In this document: positions 1-8,641 of the stretch, in pieces
How positions within the stretch are numbered: the first letter of the stretch is position 1
Layout of the letters: every line of letters starts with the position of its first letter
Source: JACNLN01 sp964626495
GTDB taxonomy: Bacteria > Fidelibacterota > Marinisomatia > Marinisomatales > CAZVFT01
Assembly: GCA_964626495.1 (NCBI GenBank)
Contig: CAZVFT010000049.1
Span: 1 to 19,258, forward strand
Direction of reading: 5' to 3'
DNA length: 19,258 nt
Made by a program: the position numbers and the translations under genes
Notes under the pieces: model-generated
The model's database searches: none
Told to the model about the DNA's origin: nothing
What the model saw: only the letters and a program-made list of their open reading frames with translations

Positions 1-162
1 GCAGGTGAACGTATTCATCAACATTGTTATGAAAATGTTCCTTATCTCTTTTTATGGCACGTAAAACCTCATGTTCATTATCGAAACATCATAAAAGATC
101 TTTCTATTACTCCGTTGACATTTTTTACAACTATTGGTGAGTGGTGGGTTGAACCAAGGTAA
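1..162 (+). CDS. Extracellular solute-binding protein, family 5 (Opp/Dpp type), C-terminal fragment
   Basis: Frame 1 is open from the first base and stops at TAA 160-162, giving the last 53 residues of a protein that starts outside the window. The pattern IHQHCYENVPYLFLWHVKPH, then YRNIIKDLSITP, then EWWVEPR at the end resembles the C-terminus of family-5 periplasmic binding proteins of peptide/nickel importers, where a 'h-i---qPy-FLw' segment is followed by a short tail with a W-rich end. The next gene, six bases downstream, is the first permease of the same transporter type, which supports the call. The protein would bind the substrate outside the inner membrane and deliver it to the permeases. 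Ligand-pocket residues lie outside the window, so the substrate cannot be inferred. Confidence 0.72.
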   Translation, partial: AGERIHQHCYENVPYLFLWHVKPHVHYRNIIKDLSITPLTFFTTIGEWWVEPR

Positions 163-168
163 TGGTAA

Positions 169-1047
169 ATGACAACCAAACACAAAATTCTAGTTTGCGT
201 ATGGATCATAATGCGATATGTGCTGACAATGATTATTTCTTTCTATGTTCTTTATGTAATTCTGAGTCAATTATCACCTCTAGAAGATATAGTTTCTAGG
301 CAGTCTTTCCCATCTTGGTTAATATCATTAGTAAAAGGGGATTTGGTTACAAACAATTACCAGAAACCTATAGTCTTTTTGGCAAATCAAATACAAGTAC
401 AAGATAATATCGAGGTTATTGGTCCGGCATTTTTTCAAACTATAGGGTTGGCAATTGCAGGTTTGGTGTCCGGGTATGTTTTATCAATTGGTTTGAATTT
501 TCTATTGGTATTCACCAAGTCGATTGCCCAACAATCCATTTCTCTTATAGTCAAAACGCTTGAATTCTTTTCTGGGATTCACATTATCATTTCCGGTTTA
601 GGTGTATATCTAATTTTCAAACTAGACACACCCTATTTTCTGTTGCTTGTAATGTTAGCGATAGCCAGCAATGTGTTTTATGATTTTTCTTCTGAACAAT
701 CTATTGAGATAAAGAAGTTATTGGATAAGGACTTTATTGTTGCTGCAAGAGCATGGGGAGATTCGATTTGGAAACATATAAAACGAAGCGTAGGTATTCT
801 GTCTGTTACGCAATTAGCTTCAATGTGGATGACTCTACTTACAAATGCTCTTATCATTGAAATCATTTTTCAAAGGAAAGGTTTAGGTAGTTTGATCTAT
901 CAGAACATATTCGCACCAAATATGGGGAGCTTAGTTGTTGAGACTAATATACTATTGGTTATCACAATGAGCATCGTGGCCATAGTGTCTCTTGGAGGAG
1001 CAGCAAAGGAAATACTAACGTTCTACTTAATTAAAATCAAACGATGA
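169..1047 (+). CDS. ABC importer inner-membrane permease, DppB/OppB-like
   Basis: 292 residues with about six hydrophobic segments (roughly 12-34, 88-112, 134-150, 155-170, 212-232, 258-278), as expected for the first permease of a peptide/nickel-type importer. The cytoplasmic EAA loop that docks on the ATPase is visible as AARAWGDSIWKHIKRSV (about residues 192-208). It is followed by EIIFQRKGLGSLIY (231-244), matching the conserved 'E--F--pGlG' segment of the BPD_transp_1 family. The periplasmic loop after the first membrane segment is short, so the protein is a little smaller than typical DppB. ATG 169 follows the binding-protein stop by six bases, with a weak 'AAGG' upstream. The gene overlaps the next permease by four bases (ATGA), implying translational coupling. 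The family assignment is solid; the substrate is unknown. Confidence 0.88.
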   Translation: MTTKHKILVCVWIIMRYVLTMIISFYVLYVILSQLSPLEDIVSRQSFPSWLISLVKGDLVTNNYQKPIVFLANQIQVQDNIEVIGPAFFQTIGLAIAGLVSGYVLSIGLNFLLVFTKSIAQQSISLIVKTLEFFSGIHIIISGLGVYLIFKLDTPYFLLLVMLAIASNVFYDFSSEQSIEIKKLLDKDFIVAARAWGDSIWKHIKRSVGILSVTQLASMWMTLLTNALIIEIIFQRKGLGSLIYQNIFAPNMGSLVVETNILLVITMSIVAIVSLGGAAKEILTFYLIKIKR

Positions 1048-1961
1048 TGTCTAAGAAAACACTATATAATTATATTCTTTTGTTTTGCTTTTTAGCCCTA
1101 TTTATGATTTGGCTATGGCACTTTTTTTCGCCCTACGGTCTTGATCCTGTCTGTGGAACTGACGGAATGCCTATTGAGAATGCCAACCCAAGTTTTCCCC
1201 ATCCATTGGGAACTGACGAATATGGTATTGACGTATTGGTAAAGCTATCGATGGCAACATCTTATAATCTTCTGCTTTCACTGATGGCTCTAATTGCATT
1301 CTTGTCTTTAGGTGTCCCAATCGGTATTGCTTTAGGGTTCCGGCCTACTCAAGGTGTGCCAACATTACGTCAATTGAGATACAAATTGGGAAACAAACGC
1401 ATCCTGGTATTACGATTCTCACAATGGTTAGCATTTGTTTTGAATAACACTTTTCAAACCATACCTGTTATTTTGGTGATGATTGTGACTGTTCTTTCTG
1501 TTCAGCGATGGGTTGAAGAACCAGGTCTAAGGTTATACATCGACATGGCAGTGTTGGGCGTATTCTACACTCCGAAGATTGCTATTACATTGCAGGATCG
1601 AATTCTGAGGTTAAAAAAAGAAGAATTTATCCACGCAGCTAAAGCAATGGGGATATCATTCCGCCGATTAATCTTCAAACACATACTTTGGCACGAATGT
1701 TATGGAGTTATTATTGTACAAAGTTTGAACCTCCTTTTACAGGCTATCATGATGGAGATCTTTCTTACTTATTTCAACTATGGTTCTGACAAATTATCTC
1801 TGGGTATACTCATAAAGCAGTACATGGGTGTTTTACCCGCGTATCTGCTTCTGACTAACCAAGAACGTCTTGCCAGTCTTGTCCCATTTATCTTGGTAAT
1901 TCTAATCTGTTTAACCTTTCGCTGGTTGGGTGAGCGTGTTTTGGAATTAAGTGAAGTATAG
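1044..1961 (+). CDS. ABC importer inner-membrane permease, DppC/OppC-like
   Basis: 305 residues and the second permease of the importer. An N-terminal membrane segment (about 8-27) is followed by HPLGTDEYGIDVLVKL (53-68), very close to the 'HPLGTD--GRDvlsrl' hallmark at the start of DppC/OppC permeases. Further membrane segments follow at about 77-98, 126-150, 158-175, 220-240 and 277-295. The EAA loop reads HAAKAMGISFRRLIFKHIL. ATG 1044 overlaps the preceding stop (ATGA). A second ATG at 1047 (TGATG) is an equally plausible start and changes the protein by one residue. The region around 105-125 is longer and more basic than I expect between the first two core helices. The two permeases would form the heterodimeric channel. 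Confidence 0.9.
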   Translation: MMSKKTLYNYILLFCFLALFMIWLWHFFSPYGLDPVCGTDGMPIENANPSFPHPLGTDEYGIDVLVKLSMATSYNLLLSLMALIAFLSLGVPIGIALGFRPTQGVPTLRQLRYKLGNKRILVLRFSQWLAFVLNNTFQTIPVILVMIVTVLSVQRWVEEPGLRLYIDMAVLGVFYTPKIAITLQDRILRLKKEEFIHAAKAMGISFRRLIFKHILWHECYGVIIVQSLNLLLQAIMMEIFLTYFNYGSDKLSLGILIKQYMGVLPAYLLLTNQERLASLVPFILVILICLTFRWLGERVLELSEV

Positions 1962-1963
1962 AC

Positions 1964-3331
1964 ATGTCTGAATATATACTTAAAATAAAAGATTTATCAG
2001 TTGCTGTTTCAGAACTTAGCAAGAAAAAACAACCGTTCCTGAAGAGGCTAGTTAACCCGGAGATGGATACAGTTCAGCTTCTTAAGAATGTTAATCTTAA
2101 TGTAAAAAAGAGAGAAGTATTGGGGATTGTGGGTGAATCTGGTAGCGGAAAAAGTTTGACAGTTAAATCTATTCTAGGTCTTAATATTTTCTTGCCAGGT
2201 ATATTGTCTGGTGAGATCATTTACTATAACGATTCAGAAATGCCGTTATTACGCAGTGCTTCTGTGAATAATAGTGGGGTTTTGGGTAAAATTATTCCCC
2301 GGTTGTTTAAGAATCAGAAGTATGAAACCTCTTGGCACTTAAGAACCATTGATGGATTTACACAGTGTCCTGATAACTATGTCAGGTCAGATAGTGATAG
2401 GCTTTTCCTCTATTCCCAAAACTCTAATTATGTGGAGGTGGATATAAATAAATGCCAATATGATAGATTAAGAAATACCTATTCCATTCCCAGCAAGTTT
2501 AGTGAATATGAAAATGCCTATCTTACCGGATGGGCAGAAATTCCACATGGTATTTTCAACAACGAGCAAATTCGGAAAAACCTAACGAAATACAAAAAAG
2601 AGGGTAATTCGGTATTAGGTAAAGAGATTTCTATCATTCTCCAAGATCCGGTGACGTTTTTAAATCCCTACTGGTCAATGAAGAGACAAATTTACAACTT
2701 AAACATTCTTTATCCCGAAAAAGCAAAAAAAAGTGATAGAACTAATCCTCTACTTGGGGAAATGCGATTGGACAATGAGAGTTTCAGAAACGCAATCCCA
2801 CGTGAGTTAAGCGGTGGGCAAGCGCAGAGAGCAATGATTATCCTAGCTCGACTTACAGAACCCAACCTGCTAATTGCCGATGAACCGACAACAGGTCTCG
2901 ATGTCACTCTAAAAAGAGAAGTGGTGAAGTTCTTGAAGAAACGTAAAAAATCAATGATTTTCATTTCTCACGACTTAAACATGGTTAGGCATATTTCCAA
3001 CAGAATAAACGTAATGTATAATGGAGAAATAGTAGAAAACTGTCCAGCTTCGGATTTTGTGATAGCGAAAGATCATCACCCCTATACAAAAAAGCTCATT
3101 GGAATTCAAAATTCACATTATGAAGAATACATAGAAAAAGATTTACCCAACCTTCGGGATATCCAAAAGTGGAAGGGATGCAATTTTGCACTACAGAATT
3201 GTCCTTTAATGGATTCGAAATGTAAAAATATTTCACCTCCTGCAATTGATATTGCAACTGGAGAAATAGAACGTTTAGAAAGGGATTTAGTTCATTGGAT
3301 AAAATGTTGGAGGTTTTTACCAGATGAGTAA
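1964..3331 (+). CDS. ABC importer ATPase, DppD/OppD-like, with a large insertion
   Basis: 455 residues, against about 320-340 usual for DppD/OppD. All ATPase motifs are present: Walker A GESGSGKS (57-64), Q-loop ILQDP (Q227), signature LSGGQ (282-286), Walker B LLIADE (302-307), TGLD and switch His in ISHD (H336). The C-terminal peptide-importer extension carries C406, C413 and C420, followed by SPP and a final CWR (C448). This four-cysteine pattern is the one proposed or shown to bind a [4Fe-4S] cluster in several peptide importers. The oddity is the Walker A to Q-loop spacing, about 165 residues instead of about 50-60. Residues about 90-205 are a beta-rich insertion that includes C135 and C164. 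The start follows the previous stop by two bases without a clear ribosome-binding site. It would pair with the next ATPase. Confidence 0.9.
   Translation: MSEYILKIKDLSVAVSELSKKKQPFLKRLVNPEMDTVQLLKNVNLNVKKREVLGIVGESGSGKSLTVKSILGLNIFLPGILSGEIIYYNDSEMPLLRSASVNNSGVLGKIIPRLFKNQKYETSWHLRTIDGFTQCPDNYVRSDSDRLFLYSQNSNYVEVDINKCQYDRLRNTYSIPSKFSEYENAYLTGWAEIPHGIFNNEQIRKNLTKYKKEGNSVLGKEISIILQDPVTFLNPYWSMKRQIYNLNILYPEKAKKSDRTNPLLGEMRLDNESFRNAIPRELSGGQAQRAMIILARLTEPNLLIADEPTTGLDVTLKREVVKFLKKRKKSMIFISHDLNMVRHISNRINVMYNGEIVENCPASDFVIAKDHHPYTKKLIGIQNSHYEEYIEKDLPNLRDIQKWKGCNFALQNCPLMDSKCKNISPPAIDIATGEIERLERDLVHWIKCWRFLPDE
2228..2580 (+). other. Insertion domain of about 115 residues inside the first ATPase
   Basis: Residues about 89-206 of the first ATPase separate the strand after Walker A (SGEIIYY) from the sequence leading into the Q-loop (GKEISIILQDP). 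In canonical DppD/OppD only about 35 residues lie there. The insert has alternating hydrophobic residues suggesting beta strands (RLFLYSQNSNYVEVDI) and ends with LTGWAEIPHGIFNNEQIRK. I recognise no family. The catalytic motifs on both sides are intact, so the ATPase should be functional. The limits are approximate. Confidence 0.6.
3309..3313 (+). promoter_or_regulatory. Ribosome-binding site (GGAGG) for the second ATPase
   Basis: GGAGG lies inside the end of the preceding gene, ten bases before ATG 3324. It is the only canonical Shine-Dalgarno sequence I see in the window. It supports the 3324 start although that start overlaps the previous gene by eight bases. Confidence 0.6.
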
Positions 3332-4400
3332 CAATATTGCACTCCAACTCAAAGATGTTTCACTTCGATATGAAAAGTCTGGATTTCAAATTAATAATTT
3401 TAGCTTAGATATTCATCATGGAGACTTGATTGGGTTGGTTGGGGAAAGTGGGAGCGGTAAGTCTACCATTGGAAAGTTGTTGATTGCCTTAATCAATCAA
3501 TCCGAACTCGAAACATTCAGTGTTGGGTATCTCAAGGGTGAGCTATTATCGAGTGAAAAAGACCTAGCAGATGTAAATCTATTGGACACAACTTATAAGA
3601 ACCTGCAATGTTTACGACAAAAAACGCAACTAATATTTCAGAATCACCGGGCCTCTCTAAATTTGAACATGACGATTTACGACACACTAAAGGAAGCCAT
3701 TCTTATTGGGTACGGAATACGACAAGAGGAATTCATTGAGCAGAAGATTAGAGAGTTCAGCAACCGTATTGGTCTGATGAGCTACGATCATATCGAGAAT
3801 GGTTCCATAAAAGGAAAAGGGACCATTTTGGATAAGAAAAATGGTCAATTAAGTGGCGGTCAGATGAAAAGAGTAAGTATAACGAAGACGATTTGTTTAA
3901 ATCCTGATATCATTATTGCAGATGAACCATTGACAGGGTTGGATGCATCAAAAAGAGGGAAGGTATTAGAATTTCTTTTAGGAGAACATGAAAGAAGAAG
4001 AGAAATAGATAACCCTCTCACATTAATGATAATCTCTCACGATATTGGTATGATAAGTAAATACTGTGAACGAATGATTATAATGTATGGAGACTTGGAT
4101 AAAAAGAGGGGAAGTATTGTCGAAGAATTCACAGGTAAGGGAAAAATCAACTCTGTTAAGATTGACGAATGTCATCCTTACACCAGAGAGCTTATGAACG
4201 CTGTGAATTATTTTCGTGAGAACGCAAGTAAAGTATTAGCTGAAGATTTGAGATGTAATCATTCAATTATTGAACATGGATGTGTCTATAATATTGTCTG
4301 TCCGTTTAAGGATAAAAAGTACTGTGAGTTTTACCCTGAACTGAAACAATACTATGACGATACTAATCACATAATGGCATGTTTTGTAAGAAACCCATGA
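3324..4400 (+). CDS. ABC importer ATPase, DppF/OppF-like
   Basis: 358 residues, close to the usual DppF/OppF length. Motifs: Walker A GESGSGKST (40-48), Q-loop LIFQN (Q106) followed by SLN, signature LSGGQ (176-180), Walker B IIIADE (196-201), TGLD and switch His in ISHD (H239). HPYTREL (about 284-290) is the family's typical segment after the nucleotide-binding domain. The C-terminal extension again carries cysteines (C311, C320, C326, C334, C353), with CPFKDKKYC corresponding to the cysteine cluster of this family. With the preceding ATPase it would form the heterodimeric motor below the two permeases. ATG 3324 overlaps the upstream gene by eight bases and has a good GGAGG. The stop overlaps the next gene's ATG 4397 (ATGA), which ties the importer to the giant downstream gene. 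Confidence 0.91.
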   Translation: MSNNIALQLKDVSLRYEKSGFQINNFSLDIHHGDLIGLVGESGSGKSTIGKLLIALINQSELETFSVGYLKGELLSSEKDLADVNLLDTTYKNLQCLRQKTQLIFQNHRASLNLNMTIYDTLKEAILIGYGIRQEEFIEQKIREFSNRIGLMSYDHIENGSIKGKGTILDKKNGQLSGGQMKRVSITKTICLNPDIIIADEPLTGLDASKRGKVLEFLLGEHERRREIDNPLTLMIISHDIGMISKYCERMIIMYGDLDKKRGSIVEEFTGKGKINSVKIDECHPYTRELMNAVNYFRENASKVLAEDLRCNHSIIEHGCVYNIVCPFKDKKYCEFYPELKQYYDDTNHIMACFVRNP

Positions 4401-7400
4401 GGGCAATTCATTATAGTTTAATATTCTATTTTCTGCTTGTAAACAACATGATACATGCATCAAATGAATGGCGCTTTGCTACTAAAAGTTCTAATGCAAG
4501 ACTACCCGAATTATATATAAACTTTGAAAAGCTCGGTAAACTTGGTCTATCATTTCAAAAAGGCGATATACTATATTTACGCATTGTTGGAGAGAAGGGT
4601 TATGCTAATGTACCCACTTGGGATATGCAAGTTTTAACAAGGCAGTCATGGTTGCGGCAACCAGAAGATTTTAGTATTCAAGCTTACTTTGTAGAAAGAA
4701 AGACACCTTGGAGGAAAGTCATTAGCAAATTCTATCTTCCTAAAATACGGCAAATCTATAGGGGCATTATTGGTCAAAGTTACAGGAAATTTACCCGAGA
4801 ACTAAAAGTATTCGTAGGTACCAAGAGTAAATCCATAATTATTGGGTTTCCAGTGAAAAAAGATTTAAATAGCTCTGATCGTTTAAGGATTGTGCGATTA
4901 CCGATAATATTTAATGGTGCAACGAAGGCAAAGATTCAATTGTCGAAAAACAAAGAAGATTGGATTCCTTTGGATTATGTTATTACAGTAGGCGACTGCG
5001 AATTTAATCTATATAAGGAGTATCATTTCATCGCAAGTGATACCTTAGACTACTCAATTGGTTTTTCAATAAGACTGCCTGATCCATCAATTATCAAGAG
5101 TGAATTACCGATTAGATTCATAATACCTACAACAGTGTCAGTGATGTGGAGTGAAAGAAATGACAGTATATCAGTTGTCTCAAAGAATGGAGAAGAAATC
5201 AAAGGGGAAATTAAGAGAATCAGTGACAAGATCATTGAGTGGACACCACAAGAAAATGTGGCAAAGAATACTATTATTACATTTACCAATGCGAAAGTTC
5301 GGGGTGCAAGAACTGAAGATTCTATACACTTGAATTTGGAGGTTGCATATACAGATCCAGAAGGAGGGGGGAATTTTCGACCTGACTGGAAAGTTGTTTC
5401 AACCAGTCAAAATGGAATCTGTCTGGTTTCTCCTTATTTTAAAATAAAGGGTGGGATCAATTATACGATCTTCAATGAAACCAAGGAATTCAAGTTACCC
5501 TCATTAGTAATTGGACAAGGAAATGTTGCTTTCTTTCAGCAGCCAATGGCGTTTAAGTTAACGATACCGGATAACATCCCTGTTGAATGGGATTTAGCAA
5601 AAATTAAAGACATAAACAGACAAATGGAAGTTGAATCAATTTCCACTTCCAAATCTCTCTCATTTGTTATTATATCAGGGCAATTAACAGGCCATGAGTA
5701 TGAAATAAGTAACTTATTCTTAAAGCGATTGACAGTCTCGGTCAGACCCTTTCGAATAAGAATTACGATCAGGATTCTTGATCAGAACAAGGATTTAACA
5801 CTTCGTCAATTCATTCAAATTGGTCAACCGCAGCTATATGTTGCCAATAGACAGCTTATACTTACTGCGGCACAATTACCCGCTATTGAAAGATTAATTA
5901 TTGCTGAAGATGAGTTTGTTAGTACGATGAATCCAGGAGATAAGATCATATATAGTCTGCCAAAAGAATCGAAGTTAAGATTTAATAAATCGTTATTATC
6001 CAATGTCCAGGTGCCAGAAAATGTCTTCCGTATCGCTAGGGAAGAAAGTGATGAACACAATCTTGTTCTGGAAGTGATAAGGTCCCCCAGCATTGGATAT
6101 CGAGATTACATAAGAAATATACCTTTAAATCCATCAAGAATGTCAATTCCTCCTACCTATGGAAAGTTTTCAGTACAGTCTTCAATGGGATCAGAATTTG
6201 TAATTATGGACAGCATACCAGTTGAGATAGCAAGAATATCGATTGACATGGCTTCAAATGCAGAATTTATTCGAGACGTCGACAAGGATATTCAGAGATT
6301 CCATTTGCCTAACATTATTATAGAAAATGATGGATTCTCTCCAGTTTTAAAGGGTGAAGATATTATTCTGTCATTGAATGAAGTTAAAAGTTATTTGTTC
6401 AAACATGATGATCTGACAATAGAATCCACATCAGGTGGACAACCAGTAGCAATCTTGAGAGGGAATGAAAAACTAACTCTAAAATTTAAAATAAATATAA
6501 CTCCAGGAGAGAGAGTATATATAAAGGGATTGATTATCGAATTACCCAAAGATCATAAGTATTTGACTACTATTCCAATCCTTGCAATAATAGGCTCAGA
6601 ATCCAATCGATTATATAGCGATAGTACTTTAACCTATGGGGCGCCCGTTTTACGATCTGCAATGGAACAGGTTTTGATCCGTAGAGCCAATAGGACGGCG
6701 TTTTATTCCCTTGAACTGAATTTAGGTAACCTATCGAAAATGTTGAGCAGTATTGACGGAATAACACTAAGATTACCCAATAAGCCTGATCTACGCTGGT
6801 CAGAAAATATGGACATTACTTTTTCAGGACCGGCTTCTGAATCATTACTGAGAACATACGAATTGCGAGATGATGCCAAGACCCTCGTTATTCCAATCAA
6901 TGAGAATAGTAGATTTTCAAGCGTCCGAAAGCAAGTGTACATCAACGGGTTAGGATGTCAGGAGATTGTATCTCACGAATCAGGTATTATTAGGATAAGA
7001 CTGTCTATAGATGGGGGTAAAACGATTGTCGCCATGGATGAAGAGCCTAAAAGGATAGTTTCTCAAGCTAATGCTGCAGCCATTGACCGTCAGCGTGTTT
7101 TTGAAAACTGGTATCCGTTCAAGAAAGGTAATAAGGTCAAAATCTCGTTACAGAAATCTTCATCTTTTATTTGGGATACAACTAGAACAACTTTGCGATA
7201 CTCAAAACGTGACATAAAATTTAACAGAACTAAAATATTTGATAATAATCTGCTGTTTTCAGAAGATCTAAAAACTGTCACCCTAACAATTAGACATGAT
7301 GTAGACGATGAATCAGTAAAAAGTCTTTACCCAGGCATAATCTACCAGATGATGGACTTTGGACAGGAGATAACCCTAGAAGGATTTGTTTTTAATGGAC

Positions 7401-8641
7401 CTAGTGAGGAAGAACCGGTTGTTAGTGTAGTACTACAAACACTTTACGGTGAACTGATATATCCTAAACAAGATGATTTTATTAAATGCATGGTTGAGTA
7501 TTTAACAGATACGGCAAAAATTTCCTTAGGACTACATAGTTTTCCGGTTAGTGACAAATTAAACAACCCTTCTCTGATTTCATGGTATAGATACACGGAG
7601 AAGTACTTACCCTATGTATGGTTAACTACAGATACTGATCTTGAGCAAATCCCATTAATGAAGAAGAAAGAAGATTTAAGTGATTTGAAAAAGGAACTTG
7701 AAAAACATTACAGATTTGCCAAGGATGATATTGATTATGATTGGGTTTTCTGGTATTACTTATCTTGGTATAAAAAGCGGATTCAGGAATTAAAACGTAC
7801 TGATTTTAACTCCTGGGATTTTCCAGATGATAAGTTAAATGGAGTATCTTATAAAGACGACTTTATTAAGTCAGAAAAAGTGGGTTATGAGAAATCATTC
7901 GCAGGGCAATTCCCTGATCCAATAGGCGATAAATCAGATCTTCAAGCTCGGAAAATGGCCTATGAGAAAGCAGAAGAGTTGTTTAATAAGCGAAGCTATC
8001 TAGGCGCAGAGGATATTCTGGTAGAAAATCTGATCAAGCCAGGCATGGAAGATTGGATTCGGGTAGCTTATTGGACAAAGTTGGGTCAAATAGGGGAAGT
8101 TTTAGTAGACACAACACTGTTCTATGTGTTCAATAGAAATAAAACCTATAGTTCTTATATATATGGAAAAGCTAATGCTACTCTAAACTCTCCTGACGTA
8201 ACAACTTTATTAATGCATTGGAAACCCCAGATCAAACAGTATTTGGACACAAGGCAAAACGGTCAGGAAATGGTGATTGAGGAACTTGGGAAACCATCCT
8301 CGGATCTCGAAAAGTATTATGAGGAATTCATGGATCACAAAGAACGCAAAAAACGGGGTCCATCAAAGGTAATTGGGGTCAGTTGGGATCCGAAAAGGCT
8401 GGCCGATAGAAATGAGTGGGAGTTTTTGTTATCGGGAGCTGTTTCATATCAGTTTGGGGATGGTGAATATTACCTCGATTTGGAGAATAGAAGTCGGTCT
8501 CTACATGCATTTGGTAATGTAATTAAAGTTTATGGCAGCAATACATACTCGTTAGATTTTGATCCCCCAAGAAATACACTAAGAAAAGTCATTCTGTCTA
8601 TTATTTCAGGCATCTTGCTTTATACTTGGGTGCAGTTATGA
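4397..8641 (+). CDS. Giant exported beta-repeat protein with helical region and C-terminal membrane anchor (unknown family)
   Basis: About 1414 residues; I cannot name a family. I prefer ATG 4397 because it overlaps the importer stop as ATGA and gives a clean signal peptide (MRAIHYSLIFYFLLVNNMIHAS). An in-frame ATG at 4379 adds six residues. Residues about 240-1000 hold around six beta-repeats of the type 'IG-P...LRLP...W', for example GITLRLPNKPDLRWSENMDI and KLTIPDNIPVEWDL. The same repeats recur in the giant at 10914. Residues about 1090-1320 are predicted helical, with a TPR-like unit (AYEKAEELFNKRSYLGAEDI). A beta-rich stretch follows, and the protein ends with a hydrophobic helix after RK (VILSIISGILLYTWVQL), probably a tail anchor. 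The bulk should be periplasmic. Its place directly after the importer ATPase suggests a role linked to uptake; this is inference. Confidence 0.8.
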   Translation: MRAIHYSLIFYFLLVNNMIHASNEWRFATKSSNARLPELYINFEKLGKLGLSFQKGDILYLRIVGEKGYANVPTWDMQVLTRQSWLRQPEDFSIQAYFVERKTPWRKVISKFYLPKIRQIYRGIIGQSYRKFTRELKVFVGTKSKSIIIGFPVKKDLNSSDRLRIVRLPIIFNGATKAKIQLSKNKEDWIPLDYVITVGDCEFNLYKEYHFIASDTLDYSIGFSIRLPDPSIIKSELPIRFIIPTTVSVMWSERNDSISVVSKNGEEIKGEIKRISDKIIEWTPQENVAKNTIITFTNAKVRGARTEDSIHLNLEVAYTDPEGGGNFRPDWKVVSTSQNGICLVSPYFKIKGGINYTIFNETKEFKLPSLVIGQGNVAFFQQPMAFKLTIPDNIPVEWDLAKIKDINRQMEVESISTSKSLSFVIISGQLTGHEYEISNLFLKRLTVSVRPFRIRITIRILDQNKDLTLRQFIQIGQPQLYVANRQLILTAAQLPAIERLIIAEDEFVSTMNPGDKIIYSLPKESKLRFNKSLLSNVQVPENVFRIAREESDEHNLVLEVIRSPSIGYRDYIRNIPLNPSRMSIPPTYGKFSVQSSMGSEFVIMDSIPVEIARISIDMASNAEFIRDVDKDIQRFHLPNIIIENDGFSPVLKGEDIILSLNEVKSYLFKHDDLTIESTSGGQPVAILRGNEKLTLKFKINITPGERVYIKGLIIELPKDHKYLTTIPILAIIGSESNRLYSDSTLTYGAPVLRSAMEQVLIRRANRTAFYSLELNLGNLSKMLSSIDGITLRLPNKPDLRWSENMDITFSGPASESLLRTYELRDDAKTLVIPINENSRFSSVRKQVYINGLGCQEIVSHESGIIRIRLSIDGGKTIVAMDEEPKRIVSQANAAAIDRQRVFENWYPFKKGNKVKISLQKSSSFIWDTTRTTLRYSKRDIKFNRTKIFDNNLLFSEDLKTVTLTIRHDVDDESVKSLYPGIIYQMMDFGQEITLEGFVFNGPSEEEPVVSVVLQTLYGELIYPKQDDFIKCMVEYLTDTAKISLGLHSFPVSDKLNNPSLISWYRYTEKYLPYVWLTTDTDLEQIPLMKKKEDLSDLKKELEKHYRFAKDDIDYDWVFWYYLSWYKKRIQELKRTDFNSWDFPDDKLNGVSYKDDFIKSEKVGYEKSFAGQFPDPIGDKSDLQARKMAYEKAEELFNKRSYLGAEDILVENLIKPGMEDWIRVAYWTKLGQIGEVLVDTTLFYVFNRNKTYSSYIYGKANATLNSPDVTTLLMHWKPQIKQYLDTRQNGQEMVIEELGKPSSDLEKYYEEFMDHKERKKRGPSKVIGVSWDPKRLADRNEWEFLLSGAVSYQFGDGEYYLDLENRSRSLHAFGNVIKVYGSNTYSLDFDPPRNTLRKVILSIISGILLYTWVQL
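5111..7384 (+). repeat. Diverged protein beta-repeats (about six) in the first giant
   Basis: At protein level the segments around residues 245-309, 393-451, 522-567, 661-723, 794-860 and 919-1002 (counted from ATG 4379) align by eye on a core: a short strand ending in LP or IP, about six residues, often an aromatic W or F, then strands and a final 'v-I-gL'. Best preserved is TYGAPVLRSAMEQVLIRR with GITLRLPNKPDLRW. It lines up with RVGAPTIRSEEEQKFIFR in the second giant. The DNA copies are too diverged to be direct repeats. Limits are approximate. Confidence 0.6.

Noticed and set aside
4379..4396. ATG 4379 as start of the first giant
   Set aside because: It adds six residues including a cysteine and a lysine pair before the signal peptide, has no ribosome-binding site and overlaps the ATPase by 22 bases. 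ATG 4397 forms an ATGA overlap. The choice is likely but not proven.
4397..8641. Peptidase or hydrolase activity in the first giant
   Set aside because: A degrading enzyme beside a peptide importer would make sense, but I found no catalytic motif (no HEXXH, GXSXG or other signature) in the protein.
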